Assembly (NCBI GenBank): GCA_038524795.1
Contig: JBCBIJ010000004.1
Location: 186,001-250,000 of the forward strand
Origin: CALBPI01 sp038524795
Lineage (GTDB): Bacteria > Pseudomonadota > Gammaproteobacteria > Steroidobacterales > Woeseiaceae
Direction: 5' to 3'
DNA: 64,000 nt
Part shown: positions 42,371-50,981 of the stretch, piece after piece
How positions within the stretch are numbered: position 1 is the stretch's first letter
How the letters are laid out: the number at the start of each line of letters is the position of its first letter
Notes under the pieces: model-generated
Database searches by the model: none
What the model was told of the DNA's origin: nothing
What the model saw: only the letters and a program-made list of their open reading frames with translations
Position numbers and translations under genes: made by a program

Positions 42371-44214
42371 CCACACTGGTACTGCACAACGGGCGCATCA
42401 CGACACAGGGCCCGCGCCAGCCCGAGGTCGAAGCGATCGCCATGCGCGACGGCAATGTGCTTGCGATTGGTGACGAGCGCGACGTCATGATCGAGGCCGG
42501 CGATGACGTGAAGCGCGTGGATCTCGGTGGCCGGCGTGTCATTCCGGGGCTCAACGACAGCCATACGCACCTGATTCGCGGCGGACTGTCGTTCAACCAG
42601 GAATTGCGCTGGGAAGGGGTGCCTTCTCTGGCCGACGCGCTCGCGCTGCTCAAGCAGCAGGCCGACCGTACGCCGGCACCGCAATGGGTGCGCGTGATCG
42701 GGGGCTGGTCTGAGTTTCAGTTCGCGGAACGGCGCATGCCGACACTCGATGAGATCAATGCGGCGTCACCCGACACGCCCGTGTTTATTCTTCACCTCTA
42801 CGGCCGCGCGCTGCTAAACCGAGCCGCGATCAACGCGCTCGGGTTCGACGCCAACACGCCAAACCCGCCGGGCGGTTTGATTCAGAAGGACGCCAACGGC
42901 AACCCGACGGGCCTGCTGCTCGCGAAACCCTCGGCACTCATTCTCTATTCCACGCTGGGTCAGGCACCGCGTCTGCCGATCGAGGACCAGATCAACTCGA
43001 CGCGTCACTACATGCGAGAGATGAACCGCCTGGGCATCACGAGCGTGATCGACGCCGGCGGTGGCGGGCAGAACTACCCCGAAGACTACGACGTCATTCG
43101 CCGCTTGCATGATGACGGTGAGCTGACCGTGCGCGTGGCTTACAACCTGTTTGCGCAGAAGGCCGGCAGCGAGCTCAGTGACTACGAGCAGTGGGCCGAG
43201 ATTACGGGGCCTGGTGCCGGCGATGCGTTCCTGCGCATGAACGGCGCGGGTGAGAACCTGGTCTGGTCGGCAGCCGATTTCGAGAACTTCCTTGAGCCGC
43301 GCCCGGACCTGGCGCCAACGCTTGAGCGTGAGCTCGAGGACGTCGTGGCGCTGCTGGCCGAAAAAGAATGGCCGTTCCGCATTCACGCCACCTATGACGA
43401 GTCCATCGACCGGTTCCTGTCCGTATTCGAGCGCGTCAACCAGCGCCAGCCGTTTGCGACGCGGTTCATCATCGATCACGCCGAGACGGTCAGCCAGCGC
43501 AATATCGAGCGTATCGGTGCGCTCGGCGGCGGCATCGCCATCCAGCACCGCATGGCGTTCCAGGGCGAGTACTTCGTAGACCGCTACGGGGCCGAAGCCG
43601 CCGAGGCCACACCGCCCGTCACACAGATGATCGCGAGCGGTGTGCCCGTTGGCGCGGGCACGGATGCCACACGCGTCGCCAGCTATGACCCCTGGGTGGC
43701 GCTCTACTGGTTGGTCACCGGCAAGACGCTGGGCGGGATGGAACTCTACCCGCAGGAGAATCGACTCGACCGATACACGGCGTTGTCGTTGTGGACGCGC
43801 GGTTCTGCCTGGTTCTCGGGCGAGCAGGATGTGAAGGGCACGCTGGCCGTGGGCCAGTACGCAGACCTTGCGGTGCTCTCCGACGACTACTTCACGGTGC
43901 CCGCCGAAGACATCCGGTCCATCGTGTCGGTGCTCACGGTGGTCGGCGGACGCATCGTCCACGGCGATAGTGATTTCTCAAGCCTCGCGCCGCCGCTTCC
44001 GCCTGCGTCGCCCGACTGGTCGCCCGTGCGCCACCAGGACGGTGCATGGCGGCCATCCGCGCATGCGCATCGCGACCATCACCACCACCATGAGCACGGT
44101 GAGGCCTGCGCGGTGCATGGTCATCATCCCGAGATCGCCTGGGACAACCCGGTGCCCGTGCGCGATGCGCACGTGTTCTGGGGCGCGCTGGGCTGCTCGT
44201 GTTTCGCGTTCTGA
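42367..44214 (+). CDS. Amidohydrolase family 3 protein with C-terminal His/Cys tail
   Basis: 615 aa, a paralogue of the preceding gene with matching motifs (IPGLNDSHTHLIRGG, FAERRMPTLDEI, RIHATYDESIDRFL, FIIDHAETVSQRN, GAGTDATRVASYDPW) but no signal peptide, so cytoplasmic. The C terminus is unusual: SAHAHRDHHHHHEHGEAC, then VHGHH and a final LGCSCFAF, a likely metal-binding tail absent from the paralogue. Its ATG overlaps the previous stop (ATGA). The two probably arose by duplication, then one lost or the other gained the Tat signal. Confidence 0.85.
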   Translation: MTTLVLHNGRITTQGPRQPEVEAIAMRDGNVLAIGDERDVMIEAGDDVKRVDLGGRRVIPGLNDSHTHLIRGGLSFNQELRWEGVPSLADALALLKQQADRTPAPQWVRVIGGWSEFQFAERRMPTLDEINAASPDTPVFILHLYGRALLNRAAINALGFDANTPNPPGGLIQKDANGNPTGLLLAKPSALILYSTLGQAPRLPIEDQINSTRHYMREMNRLGITSVIDAGGGGQNYPEDYDVIRRLHDDGELTVRVAYNLFAQKAGSELSDYEQWAEITGPGAGDAFLRMNGAGENLVWSAADFENFLEPRPDLAPTLERELEDVVALLAEKEWPFRIHATYDESIDRFLSVFERVNQRQPFATRFIIDHAETVSQRNIERIGALGGGIAIQHRMAFQGEYFVDRYGAEAAEATPPVTQMIASGVPVGAGTDATRVASYDPWVALYWLVTGKTLGGMELYPQENRLDRYTALSLWTRGSAWFSGEQDVKGTLAVGQYADLAVLSDDYFTVPAEDIRSIVSVLTVVGGRIVHGDSDFSSLAPPLPPASPDWSPVRHQDGAWRPSAHAHRDHHHHHEHGEACAVHGHHPEIAWDNPVPVRDAHVFWGALGCSCFAF

Positions 44215-44215
44215 C

Positions 44216-45838
44216 ATGAGCACACAAACGACAACGGCACCACAGCCGGTCTCTGCCTGGGCCCCGTTCGGCATCGGTGCGTTCGCATTGCTCTGGTCGG
44301 CGACGCTTGTCTCCAACATCGGCACCTGGATGCACGACGTGGGCGCGGGCTGGCTGATGACCACGCTCAACCCGTCACCCGCTGTGGTCACGCTCGTGCA
44401 GGCGGCGACGACATTGCCTGTGTTCCTGTTTGCGCTGTTCGCCGGCACGCTCGCCGATCGCATCGACAAGCGGCGTCTGCTCATTGCCGTGAACCTGGCG
44501 CTGGTCGTGATCGTCTCAGGGCTCGCGGTGCTCGTCGCGTCGGACCGCATGACACCAGGCTTGCTCGTCGGCATCACATTCCTGATCGGCACCGGTGCTG
44601 CATTCATGGCGCCGGCCTGGCAGGCGGTCGTGCCCGAGCTGGTGCCGCGTACGCACCTGCAGCCTGCGATTGCGCTCAACTCGATGGGTATCAACATCAG
44701 TCGCGCGATCGGCCCCGCGCTTGCGGGCTTCCTGATCACGGCCGTGGGTCTGGCCGCGCCGTTCGTGGTCAATGCCGCAAGCCACGTACTCATTATTATC
44801 GCGCTGCTCTTCTGGCGTCGTCCCGAACCCAAGCCTGCGACGTTGCCGCCCGAGCCCATTGGCGCTGCGATGATCACGGGGCTGCGCCACGCGGCGCACA
44901 ACGGTCCCCTCAAGGCGACGCTCGTGCGCGCGGCATCGTTCTTCGTGTTCGCAAGTGCTTACTGGGCGCTGTTGCCCCTGGTCGCCCGTGACATGCCCGG
45001 CGGTGGTGCGGCGCTCTATGGCTTTCTGCTGGCGGCGATCGGCGCGGGCGCTGTAATCGGTGCGCTCCTGTTGCCGCGCGTGCGGCGGCAGCTTGACACC
45101 AATCGACTCGCCGCCAGCGGCGTTGGCGTGACGGCGCTGGCCATGGTGGTCATGGCGACCGTGGCCGTTCCGGCCGCCGCCGTTGCCGCCGCCTTCCTGG
45201 GTGGCGTGGGTTGGATCACCGTACTCACGAGCCTGAATATCTCAGCGCAAACCTCGTTGCCCAACTGGGTGCGGGCAAGAGGCCTCGCGGTCTTCTTGAT
45301 GGTGTTCTTTGGGGCCATGGCGCTGGGCTCCGCACTGTGGGGTCAGGTGGCGACCTTCGGTTCCGTCGACATGGCGCTCATCATTGCGGCTGTGGGCGCC
45401 GTCATCGCCATTCCGCTGACCTGGCGCGCGAAATTGGGGCAGGGCGAACAGCTCGATCTTGCGCCGTCGTCCTACTGGCCGGCGCCCGTCGTCGACGCGA
45501 CTTTCGATGCGATCGGCGACCGCGGCCCCGTGATGATCACGATTGAGTACCGCATCGATCCCGACACGGAGCACGAGTTTCTGACGGCGCTGCGCGCGCT
45601 GTCGGGTGAGCGCTATCGCGATGGGGCCTATGAGTGGGGCGTCTACCAGGACGCTGAGTCTCCGGGTACCTGGTTCGAGTACTTTCTCGTGTCGAGCTGG
45701 AACGAGCACCTGCGCCAGCACGAGCGTGCCACAGGGCATGACCGCGACCTGCAGGAAGCCGTGAAGGCGTTCCACCGCGGCGATGCGGGCCCGGTTGTGC
45801 GGCACTGGCTAGCACCGCGTGCGCCGACGTCCGCGTGA
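44216..45838 (+). CDS. MFS transporter with C-terminal ABM-like domain (MFS_3/EntS-like)
   Basis: 540 aa, ATG one base after the preceding stop. About 12 transmembrane segments, with LADRIDKRRLLIAVNL as the MFS signature and GAAFMAPAWQAVVPELVPR typical of MFS_3/EntS proteins. From ~430 a soluble alpha/beta domain with VMITIEYRIDPDTEHEFL and WFEYFLVSSWNEHLRQHER resembles dimeric antibiotic-biosynthesis monooxygenases; this fused layout is known for the family. It likely exports a product or imports the substrate of the two amidohydrolases. Confidence 0.87.
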   Translation: MSTQTTTAPQPVSAWAPFGIGAFALLWSATLVSNIGTWMHDVGAGWLMTTLNPSPAVVTLVQAATTLPVFLFALFAGTLADRIDKRRLLIAVNLALVVIVSGLAVLVASDRMTPGLLVGITFLIGTGAAFMAPAWQAVVPELVPRTHLQPAIALNSMGINISRAIGPALAGFLITAVGLAAPFVVNAASHVLIIIALLFWRRPEPKPATLPPEPIGAAMITGLRHAAHNGPLKATLVRAASFFVFASAYWALLPLVARDMPGGGAALYGFLLAAIGAGAVIGALLLPRVRRQLDTNRLAASGVGVTALAMVVMATVAVPAAAVAAAFLGGVGWITVLTSLNISAQTSLPNWVRARGLAVFLMVFFGAMALGSALWGQVATFGSVDMALIIAAVGAVIAIPLTWRAKLGQGEQLDLAPSSYWPAPVVDATFDAIGDRGPVMITIEYRIDPDTEHEFLTALRALSGERYRDGAYEWGVYQDAESPGTWFEYFLVSSWNEHLRQHERATGHDRDLQEAVKAFHRGDAGPVVRHWLAPRAPTSA

Positions 45839-45903
45839 CGCGTGGTCACGGGTAACCGATACACTGCGCATCAGGGCGCGAATCCACTTTTGAAGGTGTC
45901 ACC

Positions 45904-46518
45904 ATGAAGCTTCATTTTTTCCCCGGCTCCTGTGCGCTTGCGCCGCACATCGTCCTTGCCCGAATGGGCGTCGACTACGAGGCGGTCAAGGTGGTCAAAG
46001 GTGACCCTGCGTTCCAGGCCGTCAATCCGCTGGGCGTGGTGCCAGCGATCGAACATGACGGTCGCGTCTACACGCAAGCCGACGCGATCTTGCACTGGCT
46101 CGCGGACCGCGCGCCCGAGGCCGGGCTCGGAGCTGACGACGGCGCGGATGCGCGTTTTGCGCTCAATCACTGGATGGCATTCCTGACGGGCGATCTGCAC
46201 CCGGCGTTCTTTCCGTTTTTCAACCCCGTGCGGTACACGGTCTCGGATGATGATGCGGCGCTCGCCGATGTTCGCGCGGCGGCACAAGTCCGCGTCGCGC
46301 ACTACCTCGACTTTTTCGAGGCCCACATGCAAGACCGCGAGTTTTTGGTTGGCGGCACATTCAGCATTGCCGATGCCTACGCCGTGCCCATGCTGCGCTG
46401 GGTACGTCTGTTGGATCGCAAACTGGATCAGTGGCCAAGCCTCGACGCGTACCTCGCGCGCCTTCAGGCAGAGCCAGCCGTTAAGCAGGCGCTGCGCGAA
46501 CAGGGGCTCAAGCCGTGA
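45904..46518 (+). CDS. Glutathione S-transferase family protein
   Basis: 204 aa, full GST length. Thioredoxin-like N-terminal domain (MKLHFFPGSCALAPHIVLA, with the SCAL...H stretch of beta-class GSTs; VNPLGVVPAIEHDGRVYTQ; AILHWLADRAP) and an all-helical C-terminal domain with FLVGGTFSIADAYAVPML. GSTB1 type. It conjugates glutathione or acts as a disulfide reductase. It is coupled to the cupin gene by a GTGA overlap. Confidence 0.88.
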   Translation: MKLHFFPGSCALAPHIVLARMGVDYEAVKVVKGDPAFQAVNPLGVVPAIEHDGRVYTQADAILHWLADRAPEAGLGADDGADARFALNHWMAFLTGDLHPAFFPFFNPVRYTVSDDDAALADVRAAAQVRVAHYLDFFEAHMQDREFLVGGTFSIADAYAVPMLRWVRLLDRKLDQWPSLDAYLARLQAEPAVKQALREQGLKP

Positions 46519-47210
46519 GTGCGGGTCACGAAACGCTCAATGGCAACCTCGGCACGCGCGTCACCGTTGATACCAACGCCATGGACTGGTCGGCGAGCCC
46601 AAGCGGTACGGTGTGGCGCAAGCGCGTGCATCTCGTCGGCCCCCCGGAATCGGGGCAGGTGACCTCGGTCGTGCGCTATCAACCGGATTCGTCGTTTCCC
46701 ACGCACGACCACCCCGAGGGCGAAGAGATCCTCGTGCTTGATGGCGTCTTCTCAGATGAGCACGGCGATTGGCCCGCGGGCACCTATCTGCTCAATCCCG
46801 AGGGCTTTCGCCACACGCCGCGCTCAAAGCCGGGCTGCACCTTGCTCGTGAAGCTGCGCCAGTTCCCAGGGCTCGACCGCGAGCACCATGTCATCGATAC
46901 CGACGCGCTGACCTGGGAGCCGGGCGAGGGCACGGGCGTTGTGCAGAAGCCGCTGTACTCGCAGGTCGGCTTTTTCGACCGCATGGCGTTGGAGCGCTGG
47001 GATGCCGGCGCTGAACCCGGCCCGCGAAACGATGCCGGCGGCATCGAGTATTTTGTGATTTCGGGCGCGTTCGAAGACGAGGCCGGGCGTTACGAGGCAG
47101 GCACCTGGCTGCGTTTGCCCGAAGACCAGAGTCATATGCCGCGCAGTGCGGCGGGCTGCACGCTCTACGTGAAGCGGGGCGGGCTTCACTACCTGCGCGG
47201 CACGAACTGA
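46515..47210 (+). CDS. Two-cupin protein, ChrR-like
   Basis: 231 aa from GTG, overlapping the GST stop. Two cupin repeats: FPTHDHPEGEEILVLDGVFSDE (metal ligands His, His, Glu) and EYFVISGAFEDEAGRYEAGTWL with SHMPRSAAGCTLYVKRG. The pattern DEHGDWPAGTYLLNPEGF is that of the ChrR zinc-binding C-terminal cupin of anti-sigma factors; the N-terminal anti-sigma part is missing, so this is probably an enzyme or binding protein. It follows the GST gene; a role with glutathione-dependent detoxification is inferred. Confidence 0.85.
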   Translation: MSAGHETLNGNLGTRVTVDTNAMDWSASPSGTVWRKRVHLVGPPESGQVTSVVRYQPDSSFPTHDHPEGEEILVLDGVFSDEHGDWPAGTYLLNPEGFRHTPRSKPGCTLLVKLRQFPGLDREHHVIDTDALTWEPGEGTGVVQKPLYSQVGFFDRMALERWDAGAEPGPRNDAGGIEYFVISGAFEDEAGRYEAGTWLRLPEDQSHMPRSAAGCTLYVKRGGLHYLRGTN

Positions 47211-47220
47211 CGCGCCGCAC

Positions 47221-47254
47221 GCGAGATACCAGCGCCGGAGCACCGGTATCTCGC
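47221..47254. terminator. Hairpin between convergent cupin and cytochrome genes
   Basis: GCGAGATACC (47221-47230) pairs perfectly with GGTATCTCGC (47245-47254) around 14 bases. It lies in the 51-bp gap between two convergent genes. There is no T run, so it may be a factor-dependent or bidirectional site. Confidence 0.5.
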
Positions 47255-47261
47255 AGGTCCA

Positions 47262-47882
47262 TTACTTCGACGAGAGTGCGTCGCGAGTGCCACCCACGGC
47301 ATCCTTGCCAGTGCCCTTGCCGGCGCGCAGCACCGGGTAGTACTGCGTGAAAACAAAGTCATCGGCAGCGGCCGCCTGGTGACAGCCGTTGCAGGACGCG
47401 GTCGCGAAAGGCTCAGCTTCGCTCTTGAGGGCGCTGTGATCGGGCTGCGAGAAGCTGAAGTAGGCCCAGTTGCCCGGTTCGTCGGCGAAGTGCTTCTTGC
47501 TTTTGATGGCGGCTTCGAGGCCGATGTATTCGCCCTGGAAATAGCCGTTGCCACTCACAGCGGTCTTGGAACCCACGCTGACGAGCTCCTTCATGAGGAT
47601 GGTGCCGTCGCGGAATTCACCCGTCTCTTTCCAGTGCTTCCAGCTTTTGGGGTCCATGTAGACGTTGTGGTGCTCGGGGAATGCCGCCTTGCCATCGTTC
47701 ATGTCATTCGGCGTGACCGGGGTACCCACGTAGATCCATTCCCGGTACCCGGTAGGCCGTTTCAGGGTGCCGTTTTTGATTGTGAAATAGGTCTCGGTAG
47801 CCGAGTCTTCGGCGTTAACGGTGTGGCTCAGGCCCGATAGGGTCAGGCCAATCAGCAGTGCGGTCAGGGAAACCAGTCGCAT
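47262..47882 (-). CDS. Cytochrome P460 family protein
   Basis: 206 aa from MRLVSLTALL, with GGAG 7 bases upstream. Signal peptide (LTALLIGLTLSGLSHTVNA), then the P460 domain with GYREWIYVGTPVTPNDMND, HHNVYMDPKSWKHWKETGEF and ILMKELVSVG, which holds a Lys in the place where P460 proteins crosslink Lys to heme (candidate only). The c-heme motif CNGCH is near the C terminus. P460 proteins oxidise hydroxylamine or bind NO in the periplasm. It is divergent from the AraC gene and a second P460 gene lies beyond that. Confidence 0.85.
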   Translation of the reverse strand: MRLVSLTALLIGLTLSGLSHTVNAEDSATETYFTIKNGTLKRPTGYREWIYVGTPVTPNDMNDGKAAFPEHHNVYMDPKSWKHWKETGEFRDGTILMKELVSVGSKTAVSGNGYFQGEYIGLEAAIKSKKHFADEPGNWAYFSFSQPDHSALKSEAEPFATASCNGCHQAAAADDFVFTQYYPVLRAGKGTGKDAVGGTRDALSSK

Positions 47883-48052
47883 GATCATTCTCCAGTGTTG
47901 GATTGTCGGACGCCCGGGCGTGAGCCTCGCGCACAACCACGCTAGAGCTCGGAGCGGCGTGCAAAAAGAACGTCTGTGCGTGAGGGGAACGGAATTGCGC
48001 CAGCACAAAAAATGTTGCGCAGACCTTGCTATGCCCGGCCTATACTCAAGCA

Positions 48053-48949
48053 ATGTCGCCCCCCCAACCGCAAACTTCGGCCCGCCAGGTCGATCCCGAG
48101 TCGATCCGCTCGCGTCACACCGTGACGCCTCAGGCGGAGTTGCTGGTGCGCAAACGCCCGCCGGGTCACGTGACATTGACGCACGGGCAGCGCGAGCACG
48201 TGTTGTATGCCAGTTTCGGTCGCCCTTTCGAGGACGCGCCAACGCGGTCTGTTCTGACGACCGAGTTCGGGCGGCGCGAATGGCAGAGCTGCCCTGCCGG
48301 ACATGTGACCTTCGTTCCCGCAGGCCTCGCGATGGACTGGATGTGGAACTACACGTCTGAGTCAGTGCATCTGACCTTATCGCCGGAGCTTCTCGACGGG
48401 ATCGCTGCCGAAGCGGGTTTGCATGACCCCACGGCGCTCAAGCCGCTGCTCCGCGTCGTTGACCCGACGCTGGCGGGGCTTCTGCACCGCTTGCGCGATG
48501 AGGCAGTGAGTGATGCGCTGGGTAAAGATCTCATGACCTCGTCGCTGCTGACGATGATCGGCACGCAGCTTCTGCGTACGACACAGTCGCCGCCAACAGG
48601 CGCGTCGCCGAACGCCGAAAGCCGTGCCAGCGACGTCGACATGCAACGCTGTATCACGCTTATGCGCGACCGCCTCAGCGACAACATTTCCCTGACAGAA
48701 CTCGCGGAGACGTTTGGCTTGTCTCCGTTTCATTTCTCGCGCGTGTTCAAACTGGCGACGGGCTATCCGCCGCATGAATTTCAGTTGCGCCTGCGTATCG
48801 AGAAGGCGAGAGATTTGCTGCTGGCACGTCCACGCAAGACGGTGGCCGAGATTGCGGTGACGCTAGGCTTCGCGGACGAGAGCCATTTTCGACGTCACTT
48901 TCGGCGGCTGGTTGGCACAACGCCTGGCCGTTTCCGCGCCCAGCAATAA
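48053..48949 (+). CDS. AraC family transcriptional regulator
   Basis: 298 aa from MSPPQPQTSA; codons upstream in frame show no homology. N-terminal effector-like beta domain (VLYASFGRPF, AGHVTFVPAGLAMDW), then two HTHs: NISLTELAETFGLSPFHFSR and VAEIAVTLGFADESHFRRHF, with the signature FKLATGYPPHEFQLRLRIEKA. Flanked on both sides by cytochrome P460 genes, one divergent, one 100 bp downstream, so it probably regulates both. Confidence 0.9.
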   Translation: MSPPQPQTSARQVDPESIRSRHTVTPQAELLVRKRPPGHVTLTHGQREHVLYASFGRPFEDAPTRSVLTTEFGRREWQSCPAGHVTFVPAGLAMDWMWNYTSESVHLTLSPELLDGIAAEAGLHDPTALKPLLRVVDPTLAGLLHRLRDEAVSDALGKDLMTSSLLTMIGTQLLRTTQSPPTGASPNAESRASDVDMQRCITLMRDRLSDNISLTELAETFGLSPFHFSRVFKLATGYPPHEFQLRLRIEKARDLLLARPRKTVAEIAVTLGFADESHFRRHFRRLVGTTPGRFRAQQ

Positions 48950-49049
48950 CGTTCCGCACACCGCAGCAACGTACTTTTTTGATCGCGGCGCTGGCGCCAC
49001 AGTCAAGCGGCAACACCGTATTGGGCTTTCGGGCAACGAGGAGCGGGTA

Positions 49050-49598
49050 ATGAACTCACGCGTGGCAACAGCAGCATTGGTCCTCATTCTGGGTTTGGGC
49101 GTCATGGGCGCGACTTCGAGCGAGCGCGGATTCTCACCCTACGTCGGTGCAGACGGTGGCATCGCGCTGCCTGAGGACTTTCGCCGTGAGTTCGCACACC
49201 TCGGTTCCTGGTTTGTTCCCGACGGTCCCGCGAGCGGCTTCCATGATGTCTACACCCAGCCAGAGTCGATTGCGCACTACCGTGAGACGGGTTTGTTTCC
49301 GGACGGTGCCGTGTTGGTGAAAGAACTGCGCGCTTCGCAGTCCGCGGCCTACACGACGGGCGCCGACGTCAGCAGCGCGACCGGCGAGATCAAGCAGTGG
49401 TTCGTCATGGTCAAAGATACGAAGGGGCGCTTCGCGGACAACCCGCTCTGGGGTGAAGGCTGGGGCTGGGCGCTGTACAAGCCCGATGCGCCGCAAACGA
49501 ATGTTGCAACCGACTTCCAGAAGGACTGCATCGGCTGCCACATCCCGGCAAAGGACACGGATTACGTCTACGTGGACGCCTACCCAACACTAAAGTGA
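49050..49598 (+). CDS. Cytochrome P460 family protein
   Basis: 182 aa from MNSRVATAAL (GGAG 8 bases upstream). Signal peptide (ALVLILGLGVMGATSS), then the P460 domain with FRREFAHLGSWF, YRETGLFPDGAVLVKELRAS (candidate crosslinking Lys), VMVKDTKGRFADNPLWGEGW and the c-heme motif CIGCHIPAK close to the C terminus, where the family places it. It is periplasmic; likely hydroxylamine/NO chemistry. A distinct P460 gene lies divergently beyond AraC; the two are similar in plan but not near-identical, so not a recent duplication. Confidence 0.85.
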   Translation: MNSRVATAALVLILGLGVMGATSSERGFSPYVGADGGIALPEDFRREFAHLGSWFVPDGPASGFHDVYTQPESIAHYRETGLFPDGAVLVKELRASQSAAYTTGADVSSATGEIKQWFVMVKDTKGRFADNPLWGEGWGWALYKPDAPQTNVATDFQKDCIGCHIPAKDTDYVYVDAYPTLK

Positions 49599-49727
49599 AA
49601 CCGGGCGCCGTGACGCGGCGCTGACCGCGAGCCCCACTGACACTTCTTTACACTGCCTGCCGCTCGCTGACGGTCAACCCACTAGCCTTTGGGGCGTTGA
49701 ATACGCACAACCCCCGGAGGCACCACC

Positions 49728-50159
49728 ATGAATGTTCTTCCCGCCGTGATGGCAACGATTGCCATCGTGCTCATGTTTACCGCAGCACACGCAGAACCCG
49801 CACCCGAGGCACAGGCGGCCATCGCCGAGCGCCTGTCCCAGACCGCGGAGGCCCTCGAGCTCACCGATGACCAACGCGCGTCGTTCGCCGAGGTGCTCGA
49901 GCGGCAACTGATCGCACAGCGCGACCTGCTGATTAGCTACGGCATCGACCCCTCAGATGCGGGGGCCGGACTGGCGGAACTCGGGCGCGGCGAGCGCCGC
50001 AAGCTGCGCAAAGCGATGGACGCGTTGCGTCGTGACACCACCGATGCCCTGTCTGAGGTTCTCAGTGAGGACCAGCTCGAGACCTTCTCGGAGCTTGAGG
50101 CCGAGCGCCAGGAGGCGCAGCGCGCCGAGATCCGCGACCGAATGCGGGGGAGGTTCTGA
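49728..50159 (+). CDS. CpxP/Spy-like periplasmic helical protein
   Basis: 143 aa. Signal peptide (MATIAIVLMFTAAHA), then an all-helical, charge-rich protein with ALELTDDQRASFAEVLERQ and SEVLSEDQLETFSELEAERQ, two LTxxQ-like motifs spaced as in the CpxP/Spy family, and a C-terminal RMRGRF. Clear GGAGG upstream. The stop overlaps the next ATG by one base. A CpxR/CpxA-like pair lies just downstream, fitting a periplasmic sensor of envelope stress; family identity is moderately sure. Confidence 0.7.
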   Translation: MNVLPAVMATIAIVLMFTAAHAEPAPEAQAAIAERLSQTAEALELTDDQRASFAEVLERQLIAQRDLLISYGIDPSDAGAGLAELGRGERRKLRKAMDALRRDTTDALSEVLSEDQLETFSELEAERQEAQRAEIRDRMRGRF

Positions 50160-50959
50160 TGCAAGCGCTTCAGAGTCTCTTCCTGATCGTATTTCTGATG
50201 TCAGTGTTCTCGGAGTACCGTTGGGCACGACGCCAGGCGCACGATATCTACAACCTTCGCGAAACGCTGAGCAATCTCTCGATGGCCATCGTCAACGGAC
50301 TCATCAAGCCGCTGACCCTTGCCTGGGGTTTGTTGCTTCTGTCGGCCGTGGAGAGCTGGCAGATCTGGCGCCTGCCAGAGGGGCTCGGCAGCTTCATTGT
50401 CACGTTTGTGGTCGTTGATCTTGTGTACTACTGGTACCACCGGGCGTCGCACGAAGTGGCCGCGCTCTGGACCCTGCACTATACCCACCACTCGAGCCCT
50501 TGGATGAACTTGACCACGGCGTTGCGACTCAATTGGGTGGCCAAGTTCGTGAGTCCCGTGTTCTTCCTGCCACTCGTGCTCGTCGGGTTCTCGCCCATCT
50601 ACGTGTCGGCATCGCTGGCACTCGGCTTGCTCTACCAGTTCTTTCTGCACACCGAGGCTGTGGGCAAGCTGGGCCGGTTCGAGGGCGTGTTGCTCAACAC
50701 ACCGTCGGCGCACCGCGTACACCACGGTGCCAACGACGAGTACATCGATCGCAACTACGCGGGCGTATTTATCGTCTGGGATCGGCTGTTTGGTACGTAC
50801 ACACCAGAGTCGGCGCCCGTGCGCTACGGCGTCACGACGGGATTCGCCGGGCACAACCCCTTCGTTGTGCAGTTCCGTCCACTCTGGCAATTTGTACGCG
50901 GGCGGTGGCGTCGTGAGCGTCACGTCCGCAGGGCTGAAGACTCACCCTTGCTCCCTTGA
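50159..50959 (+). CDS. Sterol desaturase/fatty acid hydroxylase family membrane protein
   Basis: 266 aa with ~4-5 transmembrane segments. The diiron His boxes are visible: WYHRASHE, THHSSPWMN and HRVHHGAN, which puts it in the FA_hydroxylase superfamily. It hydroxylates or desaturates a lipid in the inner membrane. It starts on the last base of the CpxP-like gene and precedes the response regulator gene by 22 bp; envelope lipid remodelling under stress is an inference from this placement. Confidence 0.87.
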   Translation: MQALQSLFLIVFLMSVFSEYRWARRQAHDIYNLRETLSNLSMAIVNGLIKPLTLAWGLLLLSAVESWQIWRLPEGLGSFIVTFVVVDLVYYWYHRASHEVAALWTLHYTHHSSPWMNLTTALRLNWVAKFVSPVFFLPLVLVGFSPIYVSASLALGLLYQFFLHTEAVGKLGRFEGVLLNTPSAHRVHHGANDEYIDRNYAGVFIVWDRLFGTYTPESAPVRYGVTTGFAGHNPFVVQFRPLWQFVRGRWRRERHVRRAEDSPLLP

Positions 50960-50981
50960 GATGGCAGCGCGGATTGACACG

